64,000 nucleotides of DNA, from NCBI GenBank assembly GCA_913055695.1, contig CAJXKF010000006.1, positions 1-64,000 of the forward strand, given 5' to 3'. This stretch comes from an uncultured Methylophaga sp. (GTDB lineage Bacteria; Pseudomonadota; Gammaproteobacteria; Nitrosococcales; Methylophagaceae). The first letter of the stretch is position 1, and each line of letters opens with the position of its first letter. A program made the translations under genes and the position numbers. The notes below the pieces were generated by a model. It ran no database searches, was not told the DNA's origin, and worked only from the letters and a program-made list of their open reading frames with translations. Below, in pieces: positions 49,724 through 59,398 of this stretch.

Positions 49724-50031
49724 ATGAGAGCACCTTTCTGTTTCTGATTCTGGCCGTTATTGCCTGGCTGTGGTGGGATAGCCGCGGCGTGGCAGAGCGA
49801 GCTACCATTGCCGCCCGGACCTATTGCGGCAATGCCGGAGTCAGCTTTCTCAATGATACCGTGGCCTGGCAGAAAATCCGCCTTAAACGTAATCGTGCCG
49901 GCCGCGTGAGCCTGCAGCGAACTTACTTTTTCGAGTTTGCCAGCGATATGCAACAGCGCTATCGTGGACAAATCGTCATGCTGGGTAAAAAAGTTGAATC
50001 GATCAGTCTTGATGCCTACCGCGTCAGCTGA
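49720..50031 (+). CDS. DUF3301 family protein
   Basis: N-terminal TM; 'YCGNAGVSFLNDTVAWQKIRLKRNRAGRVSLQRTYFFEFA'. Confidence 0.9.
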   Translation: MNESTFLFLILAVIAWLWWDSRGVAERATIAARTYCGNAGVSFLNDTVAWQKIRLKRNRAGRVSLQRTYFFEFASDMQQRYRGQIVMLGKKVESISLDAYRVS

Positions 50032-50051
50032 TGCCACCACAGAGGACTATC

Positions 50052-51095
50052 ATGCAGACAAAATCCGCATTGCTTGTTGATGACTCCAAAGTTGCCAGAC
50101 TGACGCTGAGCAAATTATTGCAGAGTCACGGCTTTGATATCACCGAAAAAGGCAGTGCAGAGGAAGCCTTGGCGTGGCTGCAGGAAACCGCGTCTTTACC
50201 GGATATGATTTTCATGGATGTGATGATGGGCGGCATGGATGGGATGACTGCAACCCGCAAAATCAAGGAGAATCCCGACTGGACAGCGGTGCCGGTGATT
50301 ATCTGCACGGGCAAGGAAACCGAAGAAGACTTGAAGCAGGCTTTGGCCAGCGGCGCCAGCGCGGTACTTGCCAAACCGCCGGCAGCCGAGGCAGTTCAGA
50401 AATTACTGGCGGATGTGGAACCGAAACCGGCACCTCAGGCTCAGGTCACAGCTGAACCACAACAACAGGCAGCGGCAGAATCGCCTGCCATCGCAAGCGA
50501 AACACTGATTGCCGATTTGCGTGCCCAGCTTTTGCCTGAACTGGAGCAAAAGCTGAATGCTTCCCTGTCCGACATCCAGCAAACACTGGCCCAGCAGCAG
50601 CGCCGGGAAACTGATTCATCCAGCGGTTTGGACAAACTGGCAGAATTGAGCCGGCAGATGAATGAATCAGTGCAGCAGCAGTTTGGCGAACTCAGCCAGC
50701 GCTTTTCAGCAACGACTGAACAGCGGGTTTCTGAACTGGCGCAGAGCGCGATCGATTCCGCCGTCAATAATCTGGGGCTCGCTGACAAGCTGAATCAGAT
50801 TCTGCGCGCTGAAGCCTTCGGCTGGTTAAAACAACAGCAAAGCGAAATCCGGGAACAGCTGACCCAAGAGCTGAGAGAGACGCTCCATGCCGATATCGAC
50901 AATTATCTGCAGCAGCAATTGGAACAGCGTGTGTCTGAACTGGTCGACCAGCACTGGCAAACCTGGCAAGCCAACAGGCCCCGGCAGGAACAGCAATCTG
51001 ATGCTGTCCGGTCGCAGCTTGCGATGCAGCGTAATATGTCGATTGGTGCCGGCCTGATTGCCATTGTGGCATTGGTACTGGCGCTGATTTACTAG
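50052..51095 (+). CDS. Response regulator receiver fused to a long Gln-rich coiled region and C-terminal TM helix
   Basis: REC 'ALLVDDSKVARLTLSKLL' and 'MIFMDVMMGGMDGM'; C-terminal 'MSIGAGLIAIVALVLALIY'; ATG at 50052. Confidence 0.88.
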   Translation: MQTKSALLVDDSKVARLTLSKLLQSHGFDITEKGSAEEALAWLQETASLPDMIFMDVMMGGMDGMTATRKIKENPDWTAVPVIICTGKETEEDLKQALASGASAVLAKPPAAEAVQKLLADVEPKPAPQAQVTAEPQQQAAAESPAIASETLIADLRAQLLPELEQKLNASLSDIQQTLAQQQRRETDSSSGLDKLAELSRQMNESVQQQFGELSQRFSATTEQRVSELAQSAIDSAVNNLGLADKLNQILRAEAFGWLKQQQSEIREQLTQELRETLHADIDNYLQQQLEQRVSELVDQHWQTWQANRPRQEQQSDAVRSQLAMQRNMSIGAGLIAIVALVLALIY

Positions 51096-51099
51096 ACGG

Positions 51100-51942
51100 A
51101 TGATGCCTACGATCCAGGAAGCCCGCGCTTTTGGTTTGACCGAGCTCAACGGCTCACTCAGTCCGGATATCGATGTTCAGTACCTGCTCTGTCATGTGCT
51201 GGCCTGTCACCCGACCAGGCTTATGACTTCACCGGAGATGGAGCTCAGTGAGGCTCAGTGGCAGCAGTTTGCGGCGCTGATTGCCCGCCGCAAGCAGGGG
51301 GAACCGGTGGCGCATCTTACCGGCAGCCGCGGTTTCTGGAGCCTGGAATTGGATGTGGATAATTCCACGCTGATTCCTCGACCCGACACCGAATTGCTCG
51401 TTTCCCTGTCACTCCCCAAATTGCACGATGGCATGCTGGCTGCGGATCTGGGTACCGGCAGCGGCGCTATTGCATTGTCGCTGGCAGCGGAAAAACCGGG
51501 CGTCCATTTTGTGGCTAGCGACTTGCAGTTTGCTGCCCTGAAACTGGCAAAGAAAAACGCAAATAAGCACAATCTGAGCAATGTCAGCTTTCTGCAAATG
51601 TCCTGGCTTGGTGGTTTTCAGCCGCACTGTTTTGACTTGATTGTCTCCAATCCGCCCTATATCCGCGCAGATGATCCGCATCTGTTGCAGGGCGATGTGC
51701 GTTTTGAGCCACGTAGTGCACTGGTCTCCGGTGATGAAGGTCTGGATGATATCCGCCGGATTACGGCACAGGCACTGGATTGCCTGAAACCGGGCGGCTG
51801 GTTGCTGATTGAGCATGGCTATGATCAGTCTCAGCGGGTGCAGGCGTGCCTGAGGCAGACGGGTTTTGAGCAAATCAGCGCGCATCAGGATTTCGGCGGT
51901 CAAGATCGGGCGGTGATGGGACAACTGCCGGAGACCGGCTGA
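51100..51942 (+). CDS. prmC: Peptide chain release factor N5-glutamine methyltransferase
   Basis: 'PRPDTELLV', 'DLGTGSGAIALSLA', 'DLIVSNPPYI'. Confidence 0.95.
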   Translation: MMPTIQEARAFGLTELNGSLSPDIDVQYLLCHVLACHPTRLMTSPEMELSEAQWQQFAALIARRKQGEPVAHLTGSRGFWSLELDVDNSTLIPRPDTELLVSLSLPKLHDGMLAADLGTGSGAIALSLAAEKPGVHFVASDLQFAALKLAKKNANKHNLSNVSFLQMSWLGGFQPHCFDLIVSNPPYIRADDPHLLQGDVRFEPRSALVSGDEGLDDIRRITAQALDCLKPGGWLLIEHGYDQSQRVQACLRQTGFEQISAHQDFGGQDRAVMGQLPETG

Positions 51943-51999
51943 TATGCTTAACCTGTCTGGCTGGCGTTATAATACCGCTTTGTATAAACAGAACTGCCG

Positions 52000-52749
52000 A
52001 TGAACGACGATCAACTGCTACGCTACAGTCGCCATATTCTGCTGCCGCAGGTCGATATAAAAGGCCAGCAGGCCCTGCTCGACGCTCATGTCATGATTGT
52101 CGGACTGGGTGGACTGGGCTCGCCGGTGGCGACTTATCTTGCTGCATCCGGTGTCGGCCGCCTGACCCTGGTTGATGATGACATTGTCGAATTATCCAAC
52201 CTGCAACGCCAGGTTATACATAGCGAAGCGCAGATTGGACACAGTAAAGTCAGTTCCGCCGAAGATCGTCTGAAAGCGATTAATTCGGATGTCGAATTAC
52301 AGCTTATAGACCGGCGGCTGGATAAGGCGGAACTGCTTGCGGCGACACAGGACGTCGATGTGCTGGTGGACTGCAGTGATAATTTCGCTACCCGTTTTCT
52401 GCTCAATGAGGTGAGTCAGGTGCAAGGGTTGCCGCTGGTTTCCGGGGCAGCCATCCGTTTTGAAGGTCAGGTGACGGTGTACGATCCGCGTCAGCCCGGC
52501 ATGCCCTGCTATCGCTGCCTCTACGAAGACAAGGGTGAACTGGAAGAAACCTGCTCGGAGAGCGGTATTCTGTCGCCTATCCTGTCTGTCATCGGTGGCG
52601 TACAGGCAGTAGAAACCGTCAAATTGCTGATGGACGTCGGCGACAGTCTGGCAGGACGCTTACTGATTCTGGATGCGTTCAGCATGAGCTGGCGTGAAAT
52701 CAAAATGAAGCAGGATCCGACTTGTCCTGTATGTCAAAAAGCAGAGTAA
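52000..52749 (+). CDS. moeB: MoeB/ThiF-family E1-like adenylyltransferase
   Basis: 'RYSRHILLPQVDIKGQQALL', 'GLGGLGSPVATYLAASGVG', Cys pairs 'CYRCLYE' and 'CPVCQ'. Confidence 0.93.
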   Translation: MNDDQLLRYSRHILLPQVDIKGQQALLDAHVMIVGLGGLGSPVATYLAASGVGRLTLVDDDIVELSNLQRQVIHSEAQIGHSKVSSAEDRLKAINSDVELQLIDRRLDKAELLAATQDVDVLVDCSDNFATRFLLNEVSQVQGLPLVSGAAIRFEGQVTVYDPRQPGMPCYRCLYEDKGELEETCSESGILSPILSVIGGVQAVETVKLLMDVGDSLAGRLLILDAFSMSWREIKMKQDPTCPVCQKAE

Positions 52750-52752
52750 ACA

Positions 52753-53160
52753 ATGACAAAAACAACGGTTCAAATACCCAGAACGCTGGCTAACCAGCTT
52801 TTGCATCAGGCGCAATTGTCGCCGTCTCAGGAAGTCTGTGGCCTGGTCGGTCAAAGCGATACACAGTGCGAGTGCTATCCGATTGAAAATGTCGCCACCG
52901 ACGCCAGTGTGTTATTCGCGCTCAATGCCAGTGAACAACTGGCCGCGTTTAAAAGCATGAAAGAAAAAGGGCAGCAGCTGTTTGCCATTTATCACTCGCA
53001 TCCCAGCAGCCCGCCGGTACCGTCGCAAATCGACATTGAGGATACCAACTACAGCGACGCGCTGTATCTGATCATTTCTCTCAACACCAAAGGCGTATTG
53101 GAAATGCGCGGCTTTTATCTGAGAGACGGACAAACCGAGGAAGTTGAACTGATTTTATGA
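52753..53160 (+). CDS. M67/JAMM-family metallopeptidase
   Basis: 'EVCGLVG' Glu and 'HSHPSSPPVPSQID' JAMM zinc motif. Confidence 0.92.
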   Translation: MTKTTVQIPRTLANQLLHQAQLSPSQEVCGLVGQSDTQCECYPIENVATDASVLFALNASEQLAAFKSMKEKGQQLFAIYHSHPSSPPVPSQIDIEDTNYSDALYLIISLNTKGVLEMRGFYLRDGQTEEVELIL

Positions 53161-54491
53161 GCCGAGAACTGACAAAACCGGATTTGGCGCAATCAGCACA
53201 GATTGCACTGGAAGAGGCAAAAAAACGCGGTGCCACTGCGGCCGAAGTGGGGCTGAGCCAGAGCAACGGGCTGTCAGTGACTGTGCGTCAGCGTGAAGTT
53301 GAAACACTGGAACATAATAACGATACCGGCCTCGGTATCACGGTGTTTTTCGGCCAGAGCAAGGCTTCATCCAGCACCTCCGATTTAAGTCTGCCGGCAA
53401 TCCGCGAAGCGGTGGAAGCGGCCTGCAATATCGCCCGTCATACTCAGGCTGATGAGGCGGCTGGTCTTGCTGATGCCGATTTGATGGCCAGCGAATTTCC
53501 GGACTTGTCGCTGTATCACCCCTGGGATTTGAGCGTGGAAAAGGCCATCGAACTGGCCACCGAATGTGAAGCCGCGGGTCTGGATGCCGATGCCAGAATC
53601 AGTAATTCTGAAGGCGCGACCGTCAGCAGTCACCGTGGCAAGCGCATTTATGCCAACAGCCACGGTTTTGTCGGGGTCACCGACAGCACCCGCCACAGCG
53701 TCTCTGCCAGCCTGATCGCCAGAGACGGACGCGGCATGCAGCGTGATTACTGGTATGACATGGCGCGTGATCCTGCGGATCTGGAGAGTGTGGCACATGT
53801 CGGGTTGAAAGCGGCGCAGAGGACGCTGGCAAGGCTGGGCGCCGGCGAAGTCAAAACCGGTGGTTATCCGGTGATTTTTGCCGCCGAAGTGGCACCCTCT
53901 TTATTCGGTCAGTTGATAGCCGCCATCCGCGGTGGGGCGCTGTACCGTAATGCCTCTTTTTTGCTGGATAAAAAAGGCGAGCAGATTTTCCCCGACTATA
54001 TCCATATCCACGAACAGCCCCATTTAGCCAAAGCGCTGGGCAGCGCGGCATTTGATGCCGAGGGGGTAGCCACCCGTAACCGCGATATCGTCAGCGATGG
54101 CGTGCTGCAGGATTATGTGCTGGACAGTTATGCCGCACGCAGGCTCGGCCTTACAACCACCGCCAATGCTGGCGGTGTGCACAATCTTACGATAGACAGT
54201 ACCTGCGAGGATGATTTCGCAGCCCTTGTTAAACGCATGCACAAGGGCATTATCGTCACGGAGACCATGGGCATGGGCGTCAATATCGTCAATGGCGACT
54301 ACTCGCAAGGCGCCGCCGGGTTCTGGGTCGAGAACGGTGAAATTCAGTACCCGGTCGATGAGTTCACAATCGCCAGTAACTTGCAGGAGATGTTCATGGG
54401 CCTGCAGGCAGTAGGCAGTGATGTCGATGTCAGAGGTAATACCCGTTGTGGTTCGGTGCTGCTCGATAAAATGATGATTGCTGCGGCTTAA
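53157..54491 (+). CDS. pmbA: Metalloprotease PmbA/TldE
   Basis: 'GATAAEVGLSQSNGLSVTVRQREVETLEHNNDTGLGITVF'; 'VDEFTIASNLQEMF'. Confidence 0.95.
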   Translation: MSRELTKPDLAQSAQIALEEAKKRGATAAEVGLSQSNGLSVTVRQREVETLEHNNDTGLGITVFFGQSKASSSTSDLSLPAIREAVEAACNIARHTQADEAAGLADADLMASEFPDLSLYHPWDLSVEKAIELATECEAAGLDADARISNSEGATVSSHRGKRIYANSHGFVGVTDSTRHSVSASLIARDGRGMQRDYWYDMARDPADLESVAHVGLKAAQRTLARLGAGEVKTGGYPVIFAAEVAPSLFGQLIAAIRGGALYRNASFLLDKKGEQIFPDYIHIHEQPHLAKALGSAAFDAEGVATRNRDIVSDGVLQDYVLDSYAARRLGLTTTANAGGVHNLTIDSTCEDDFAALVKRMHKGIIVTETMGMGVNIVNGDYSQGAAGFWVENGEIQYPVDEFTIASNLQEMFMGLQAVGSDVDVRGNTRCGSVLLDKMMIAAA

Positions 54492-56680
54492 GACCGGTAA
54501 AAGGCGCTTATCACCGCGCTGATATCGGTCAGCTCCAGCAGTCCCAGCAAATGACTGAGCTGCTGTCGAATGGAGTCTACCTTATGCGCCCGCTGCGGCC
54601 GCCATTGCAACAGTGCTGTCATCAGATCAGCCTGCTGTTCAGCGTCCTGGCTCCTGATCGCTGTCAATTGCGCCATAAATACACGGAAGTGGCTCGCGGC
54701 GTGTCCACGCTGGATAAACAGCGCCTTGTCGCGGGTGTTCAGAAAGTCTTCTTCAAATGCCAGTATCCAGTTGTCCTTGTGATCCTGATAGGCATACAGC
54801 GTTGTAGTGAGACTAGTGTGGCTGTTGCCGCTGAGCTGTTTCAAATACTCGGCAAGGCGCAGTTGTTCGGTGTTCACAGCCTGCCATAAGCTGCGGTCAC
54901 TGCCTGCATGATTATTCTCTGTTTCACCCACTAGCTGGATTTGGCGTTGGCCTTCTGCATCAAAGCCCAGAAATAAAGGAATGCTAGCCAGTGTTGGTAT
55001 TAAGCTCTGGCTATAGAGGCGACTTTGCGCGGTCTTTAACTTGTCATCCTGATTGGCGTTGAGTTTTTCCTGGTTTTTTCTGATCGCCCAGTCAAAAAAC
55101 TGGTTGAGGTTCTCCGGACAGTTATTTTTGATCCGCTGCAGGCCGAGCCTCAGTGTGTCCTGCCAGTAAAGCGTATTTTTGACCTGGTAGGGAATGGCGG
55201 TCAGTTTGACCTTGTCAGTCAGGGTCTGCCAGCGCTCAAAATCTATCAGCAAGCGCTGATGCAACTTCACCCCGCTGTCTGCGGGCAGACTGATAGCGAG
55301 CCCATCAGCGGAGGCATCCAGGGTATTGACCGACCATTGCTGCTCGCCGGCAGTGACGGTTACCGGTGTGCGAATGTAATAGCGGGCCTTGTCCCGCTGG
55401 ATATAAACATCCAGTGTTTCCGGTGTCAGGCCGGTGTTATCAATGAACAGTCTGAGTGTCTGCAGATTGTTGAGTTGTGAGCTGCTGGCGCTGGCATTGG
55501 GCATAAGGTGCCGCATAGCCGGTTCGAGGTCGGTCACCGTGACCCGGCGTTGAATGCGACCGCTGCGGTAGAGACATTGCCGGCTTTGCTCGGCATCGAC
55601 TTCGGCAATGGCCGCAGCTGCAGACTGTGCTGCTGACTTATCGATACTGACCGGGCAGGCGTTGAGCAGAAGCAGGCGACTATCTTCCTGCGCCAGATGC
55701 CAGTTGATAAGTTTATTGACCGCGGCGGTCTGTGCCAGCGGTGCACTGAAGCTCTGCTTATCATTAAAGGTGGTGATGACTGCAGCTGCCCCCTTTGCTA
55801 GCGGCATCAAGGGTAACTTTTGCAGCCAGTCGGCTTGTAAACCCTGCCAGTTTGCCAGTTGCTCCCGCGCCGTCGGCATCAAATGAAACGCCAGTAAGGG
55901 CTCAGGGCTATCGGCCTCACCGAGCCACAATATCGGGGCGCTCAGTTGGCTCAGCCACAGACGCTGATAAATTCCGGCCTGCAGATTGAGAATTTCATTA
56001 TCGATATCTTTCTGACGCTGGCCGGCCTGTGTTTGCAGCCAATGCTTGAGCCAGTCTGCAAAAGCATCATGGTCGTCATCAACACGGCTTAACACGGCGG
56101 TGGTGTGATGGCTGTCGTGTTCCAGCTTGATGACCCGGTAAAGCATCTGAGCGAACAGCTCAGGCTTATTCTGCTGCTGAAAATCAACAAAGCTGACTGA
56201 CACCGGATCCTGCAACTGCAGCGAGTAGCTGCGGCGAAGCGAGACGCGAATTGCATTCAATGCAATATCAATGGTGTGACCGTGGTAAAGCACATCATCA
56301 AGCCGTAGTTGTACCGGGGTGCTGTAGACAATGCGCGCTTCAGCCCGCTCGATCGGTTTATCCAGCGGCAGGGTTTGAGGCTCGTGATCTGAGCTGGATG
56401 CTGATTCAGCAGAGGGTGCCAGCTGTTTCAGCGCCTTGAACAGTGCCTCGTAGACACCGACAGTATAACGGCCGTCAAACCGGCTCATCAGTTGTTTGAC
56501 CAGAAGAAAAGCGCGGTCATCCAGATAATGCACGCGGCCGCCAAACTCATAGGCCTGACATTCGCCGGTGACCTTGCCGCGCAGATCGATGATACGCAGG
56601 CAGTCTTTATTAAGCCGTTGTCTTTCCAACTCCTGCAGAAATGCCTGATTTTGCAGTTTTCTGTCGGGAAGTTCGGCCAT
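54488..56680 (-). CDS. Large PilZ-domain-like protein of unknown function
   Basis: 730 aa; PilZ-like segments 'RIVYSTPVQLRLDDVLYHGHTIDIALNAIRVSL' and 'VNTLDASADGLAISLPADSGVKLHQRLLIDFERW'. Confidence 0.65.
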   Translation of the reverse strand: MAELPDRKLQNQAFLQELERQRLNKDCLRIIDLRGKVTGECQAYEFGGRVHYLDDRAFLLVKQLMSRFDGRYTVGVYEALFKALKQLAPSAESASSSDHEPQTLPLDKPIERAEARIVYSTPVQLRLDDVLYHGHTIDIALNAIRVSLRRSYSLQLQDPVSVSFVDFQQQNKPELFAQMLYRVIKLEHDSHHTTAVLSRVDDDHDAFADWLKHWLQTQAGQRQKDIDNEILNLQAGIYQRLWLSQLSAPILWLGEADSPEPLLAFHLMPTAREQLANWQGLQADWLQKLPLMPLAKGAAAVITTFNDKQSFSAPLAQTAAVNKLINWHLAQEDSRLLLLNACPVSIDKSAAQSAAAAIAEVDAEQSRQCLYRSGRIQRRVTVTDLEPAMRHLMPNASASSSQLNNLQTLRLFIDNTGLTPETLDVYIQRDKARYYIRTPVTVTAGEQQWSVNTLDASADGLAISLPADSGVKLHQRLLIDFERWQTLTDKVKLTAIPYQVKNTLYWQDTLRLGLQRIKNNCPENLNQFFDWAIRKNQEKLNANQDDKLKTAQSRLYSQSLIPTLASIPLFLGFDAEGQRQIQLVGETENNHAGSDRSLWQAVNTEQLRLAEYLKQLSGNSHTSLTTTLYAYQDHKDNWILAFEEDFLNTRDKALFIQRGHAASHFRVFMAQLTAIRSQDAEQQADLMTALLQWRPQRAHKVDSIRQQLSHLLGLLELTDISAVISAFYRS

Positions 56681-56688
56681 GCTGAGGA

Positions 56689-56958
56689 CTAAATCCGCTC
56701 AAACTCAGCCGGTGTTTTAGCACGGATACTGAGGGCGTGGATCCGGCTTTGCATTAGATCGCCGACTTCGGCATACACCAGTTTGTGCCGTTGAATCAGC
56801 GACAGGCCTTCAAAAGCCTCACTGACGATCAGCAAGTTATAGTGACCGCCGCCGGTGTTACCGGCATGGCCGGCATGACTGGCGCTGTCATCTTCAATCT
56901 CAATCAGTTGCGGGTCGAGCGCCTGCAGCGCCTGTTGTATCGCGTCGATGGTGCTCAT
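56689..56958 (-). CDS. BolA-family protein
   Basis: '[50 protein letters not shown]'. Confidence 0.95.
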   Translation of the reverse strand: MSTIDAIQQALQALDPQLIEIEDDSASHAGHAGNTGGGHYNLLIVSEAFEGLSLIQRHKLVYAEVGDLMQSRIHALSIRAKTPAEFERI

Positions 56959-57260
56959 GGCAGGACTTTTTTAAATGGTTTGACGGTGACTTTGGCGTAG
57001 ACATCCGCATCCATATACGGATCGGCTTTGGCCCAGGCTTCGGCGGCGGCAAGGTCAGCAAACTCAGCCACAACCAGGCTGCCGCTGAAACCATCCTGGC
57101 CCGGATCGTCACTGTCCACGGCGGGATGGGGACCGGCCAGAATTAAACGGCCTTCATCCTGCAGCGCTTTCAATCTTTCCAGATGTGCCGGTCTTGCTTC
57201 GAGACGGCGGGGCAGGCTGTCAGGTTTGTCTTCACTGATAATGGCATAAAGCATGGGCAT
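56955..57260 (-). CDS. yciI: YciI-family protein
   Basis: '[47 protein letters not shown]'. Confidence 0.93.
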   Translation of the reverse strand: MPMLYAIISEDKPDSLPRRLEARPAHLERLKALQDEGRLILAGPHPAVDSDDPGQDGFSGSLVVAEFADLAAAEAWAKADPYMDADVYAKVTVKPFKKVLP

Positions 57261-57269
57261 AACAAGGTC

Positions 57270-57848
57270 CTACTTGGAAACTTCTACGGCGTGGCGGGCG
57301 AGATAAACCGACTGGGCAATCACAAACACGATGGTGAGGCCCAGCATACCGAACAATTTGAAATTCACCCAGGTCGCTTCATCAAAGTTGAACGCGACAT
57401 AGAGATTAGCCAGGCCGGAACCGATAAAAAACAGAATCCAAGCCATATTGAGTCGCGACCAGACTTTAACCGGCAACTGAATATGCTGAGCCATCATGCG
57501 TTCCAGCAGCGATTTATCGGTAAACAGGTAAGCGCCGATAAAGACCAGCGCGAACAGCCAGTTCACCGCGGTCGGTTTCCACTTGATAAAGTCCGGGTTC
57601 TGTAGCCACAGGGTCAGACCGCCCAGCAGCACGACCAGCACCAGTGTGATCAGGTGAGCGCGCTCCACCTTGCGGTGTCGCAGCCAGGTGTAAGCGACCT
57701 GAAACATGGTGGCGGCAATCATCACGACAGTGGCTGCGTAGATTCCTTCCACCTGGTAGATCTCCCCATTGAAGCTGTATTCGCCACCGCCGAATTTATA
57801 GGCGACAAAGAACAGGACAATAGGGAGAAAATCAAAAAACAGTTTCAT
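57270..57848 (-). CDS. yciB: Septation protein A (YciB)
   Basis: 'MKLFFDFLPIVLFFVAYKF'; 'FIKWKPTAVNWLFALVFIGA'; next to yciI. Confidence 0.95.
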   Translation of the reverse strand: MKLFFDFLPIVLFFVAYKFGGGEYSFNGEIYQVEGIYAATVVMIAATMFQVAYTWLRHRKVERAHLITLVLVVLLGGLTLWLQNPDFIKWKPTAVNWLFALVFIGAYLFTDKSLLERMMAQHIQLPVKVWSRLNMAWILFFIGSGLANLYVAFNFDEATWVNFKLFGMLGLTIVFVIAQSVYLARHAVEVSK

Positions 57849-57891
57849 CGTGAATTCAGTTAATTAGGGAACAGAAACATTCTATCGTAAA

Positions 57892-58731
57892 ATGTCTGCC
57901 ATGACCCAGTACGACTTACATACGCATTCGACCGCTTCAGACGGTTCCCTGTCGCCGACTGAACTGATTGTCCGTGCCAGCGAGCAAGGGGTGACGCACC
58001 TTGCATTAACCGATCATGACGGTACCGAAGGACTGCAGGAAGCCGCACAGGCGGCAGAACAGTATGGCATTAGCCTTATCCCCGGTGTGGAAGTCTCGGT
58101 CAGCTGGCATGGTGCCACCGTCCATATCGTCGGTTTGCAGCTGGACCAGCAAAATCGGGCCTTGCAGGCCGGTCTCAGAATGCTGCGTGACTACCGCCGC
58201 GAACGCGCCAGAAAGATCGCGGAACGGCTGGATAAAGCCGGCATCCCCGGGGCACTTGAAGGCGCCGGTCAGTATGCTTCCGAAACCATGCTGGGACGAG
58301 TTCATTTTGCCCGCTTTCTGGTTGACCAGGGCCATGCCAGGGACATGAAAGATGTCTTCAACCGTTTCCTGGTCAAAAACAAGCCCGGTTACGTCAGCGG
58401 TGACTGGGCGACGCTGGAACAGGCTGTCAGCTGGATTCGTGCAGCGGGAGGCCAGGCGGTTATTGCCCATCCTGCCCGCTATAAAATGACCAACAGCAAG
58501 CGCCGTCGGCTGGTCGCGGAATTCAAATCACTGGGCGGTGAGGCGATTGAAGTTTCCTCCGGCAACCAGCATCCGGAAGAAGTCAGAGTCATGGCTAAAC
58601 TGGCTGAAGAATTTGAGTTGCTGGCCTCCTGTGGTTCGGATTTTCACAGCCCCGATAACAACTGGATTGAGCTGGGCAAAATGACCACAATGCCGCCCTT
58701 TGTGACACCGATATGGACGCAGTGGCAATAA
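57892..58731 (+). CDS. PHP-domain phosphoesterase (YciV/RNase AM-like)
   Basis: 'YDLHTHSTASDGSLSPTELIVRASEQGVTHLALTDHDGTEGL'; 'ASCGSDFHSP'. Confidence 0.93.
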   Translation: MSAMTQYDLHTHSTASDGSLSPTELIVRASEQGVTHLALTDHDGTEGLQEAAQAAEQYGISLIPGVEVSVSWHGATVHIVGLQLDQQNRALQAGLRMLRDYRRERARKIAERLDKAGIPGALEGAGQYASETMLGRVHFARFLVDQGHARDMKDVFNRFLVKNKPGYVSGDWATLEQAVSWIRAAGGQAVIAHPARYKMTNSKRRRLVAEFKSLGGEAIEVSSGNQHPEEVRVMAKLAEEFELLASCGSDFHSPDNNWIELGKMTTMPPFVTPIWTQWQ

Positions 58732-58773
58732 GCGTGCAGGCTGTCGCGACAACAACAAAAAATTGAGAGAAAC

Positions 58774-59397
58774 ATGAGTCAGTATTTCCAGATCCACCCT
58801 GAAAACCCGCAACTGCGTCTGATTAAACAGGCCTGTAAAATCATTCGTGACGGCGGCCTGGTCGTCTATCCCACCGATTCCGGTTATGCGCTGGGCTGTT
58901 ATATCGGGGATAAGAACGCAATGGAACGGATTCGCCGGCTGCGGGATCTGGATTCCGATCACAACTTTACGCTGGTGTGCCGCGATCTGTCGGAATTGTC
59001 GACCTATGCGAGATTCAACAACGCCGTGTTCCGTTTGCTTAAGGCCTACACGCCCGGACCCTATACTTTTATTCTTCCGGCCACCAAAGAAGTGCCCCGG
59101 CGCCTGCAGCATGCCAAGAAAAAATCGATTGGGCTCCGAATCCCGACCCACCCGATTGCACTGGCATTGCTGGAAGAGCTGAATGAGCCGCTGATGAGTT
59201 CAACCTTGATTTTACCCGGCGACGAGATGCCAATGACTGAAGCGATGGATATTGAAGAAGCGATTGGCAAACAGGTCGATCTGATTATCGATGGCGGTGC
59301 CTGCGGCGCTGAACCGACCACGGTGGTCGAGTTTATCGATGATTTGCCGGAAGTCGTCCGTATCGGCATGGGGGACCCTGCCCCGTTCCAGGGCTGA
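58774..59397 (+). CDS. YrdC/Sua5-domain protein (YciO-like)
   Basis: 'GGLVVYPTDSGYALGC', 'KKSIGLRIPTHPIALALLEEL'. Confidence 0.92.
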   Translation: MSQYFQIHPENPQLRLIKQACKIIRDGGLVVYPTDSGYALGCYIGDKNAMERIRRLRDLDSDHNFTLVCRDLSELSTYARFNNAVFRLLKAYTPGPYTFILPATKEVPRRLQHAKKKSIGLRIPTHPIALALLEELNEPLMSSTLILPGDEMPMTEAMDIEEAIGKQVDLIIDGGACGAEPTTVVEFIDDLPEVVRIGMGDPAPFQG

Positions 59398-59398
59398 T

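Noticed and set aside
52000-53160. Defence-type E1/JAMM (ubiquitin-like conjugation) system
   Set aside because: No E2, ubiquitin-like or nucleotidyltransferase gene nearby; housekeeping neighbours prmC and pmbA favour a metabolic role.
58528-59151. 207 aa minus-strand ORF
   Set aside because: Antisense to the PHP-domain and YrdC-domain genes; shadow ORF.
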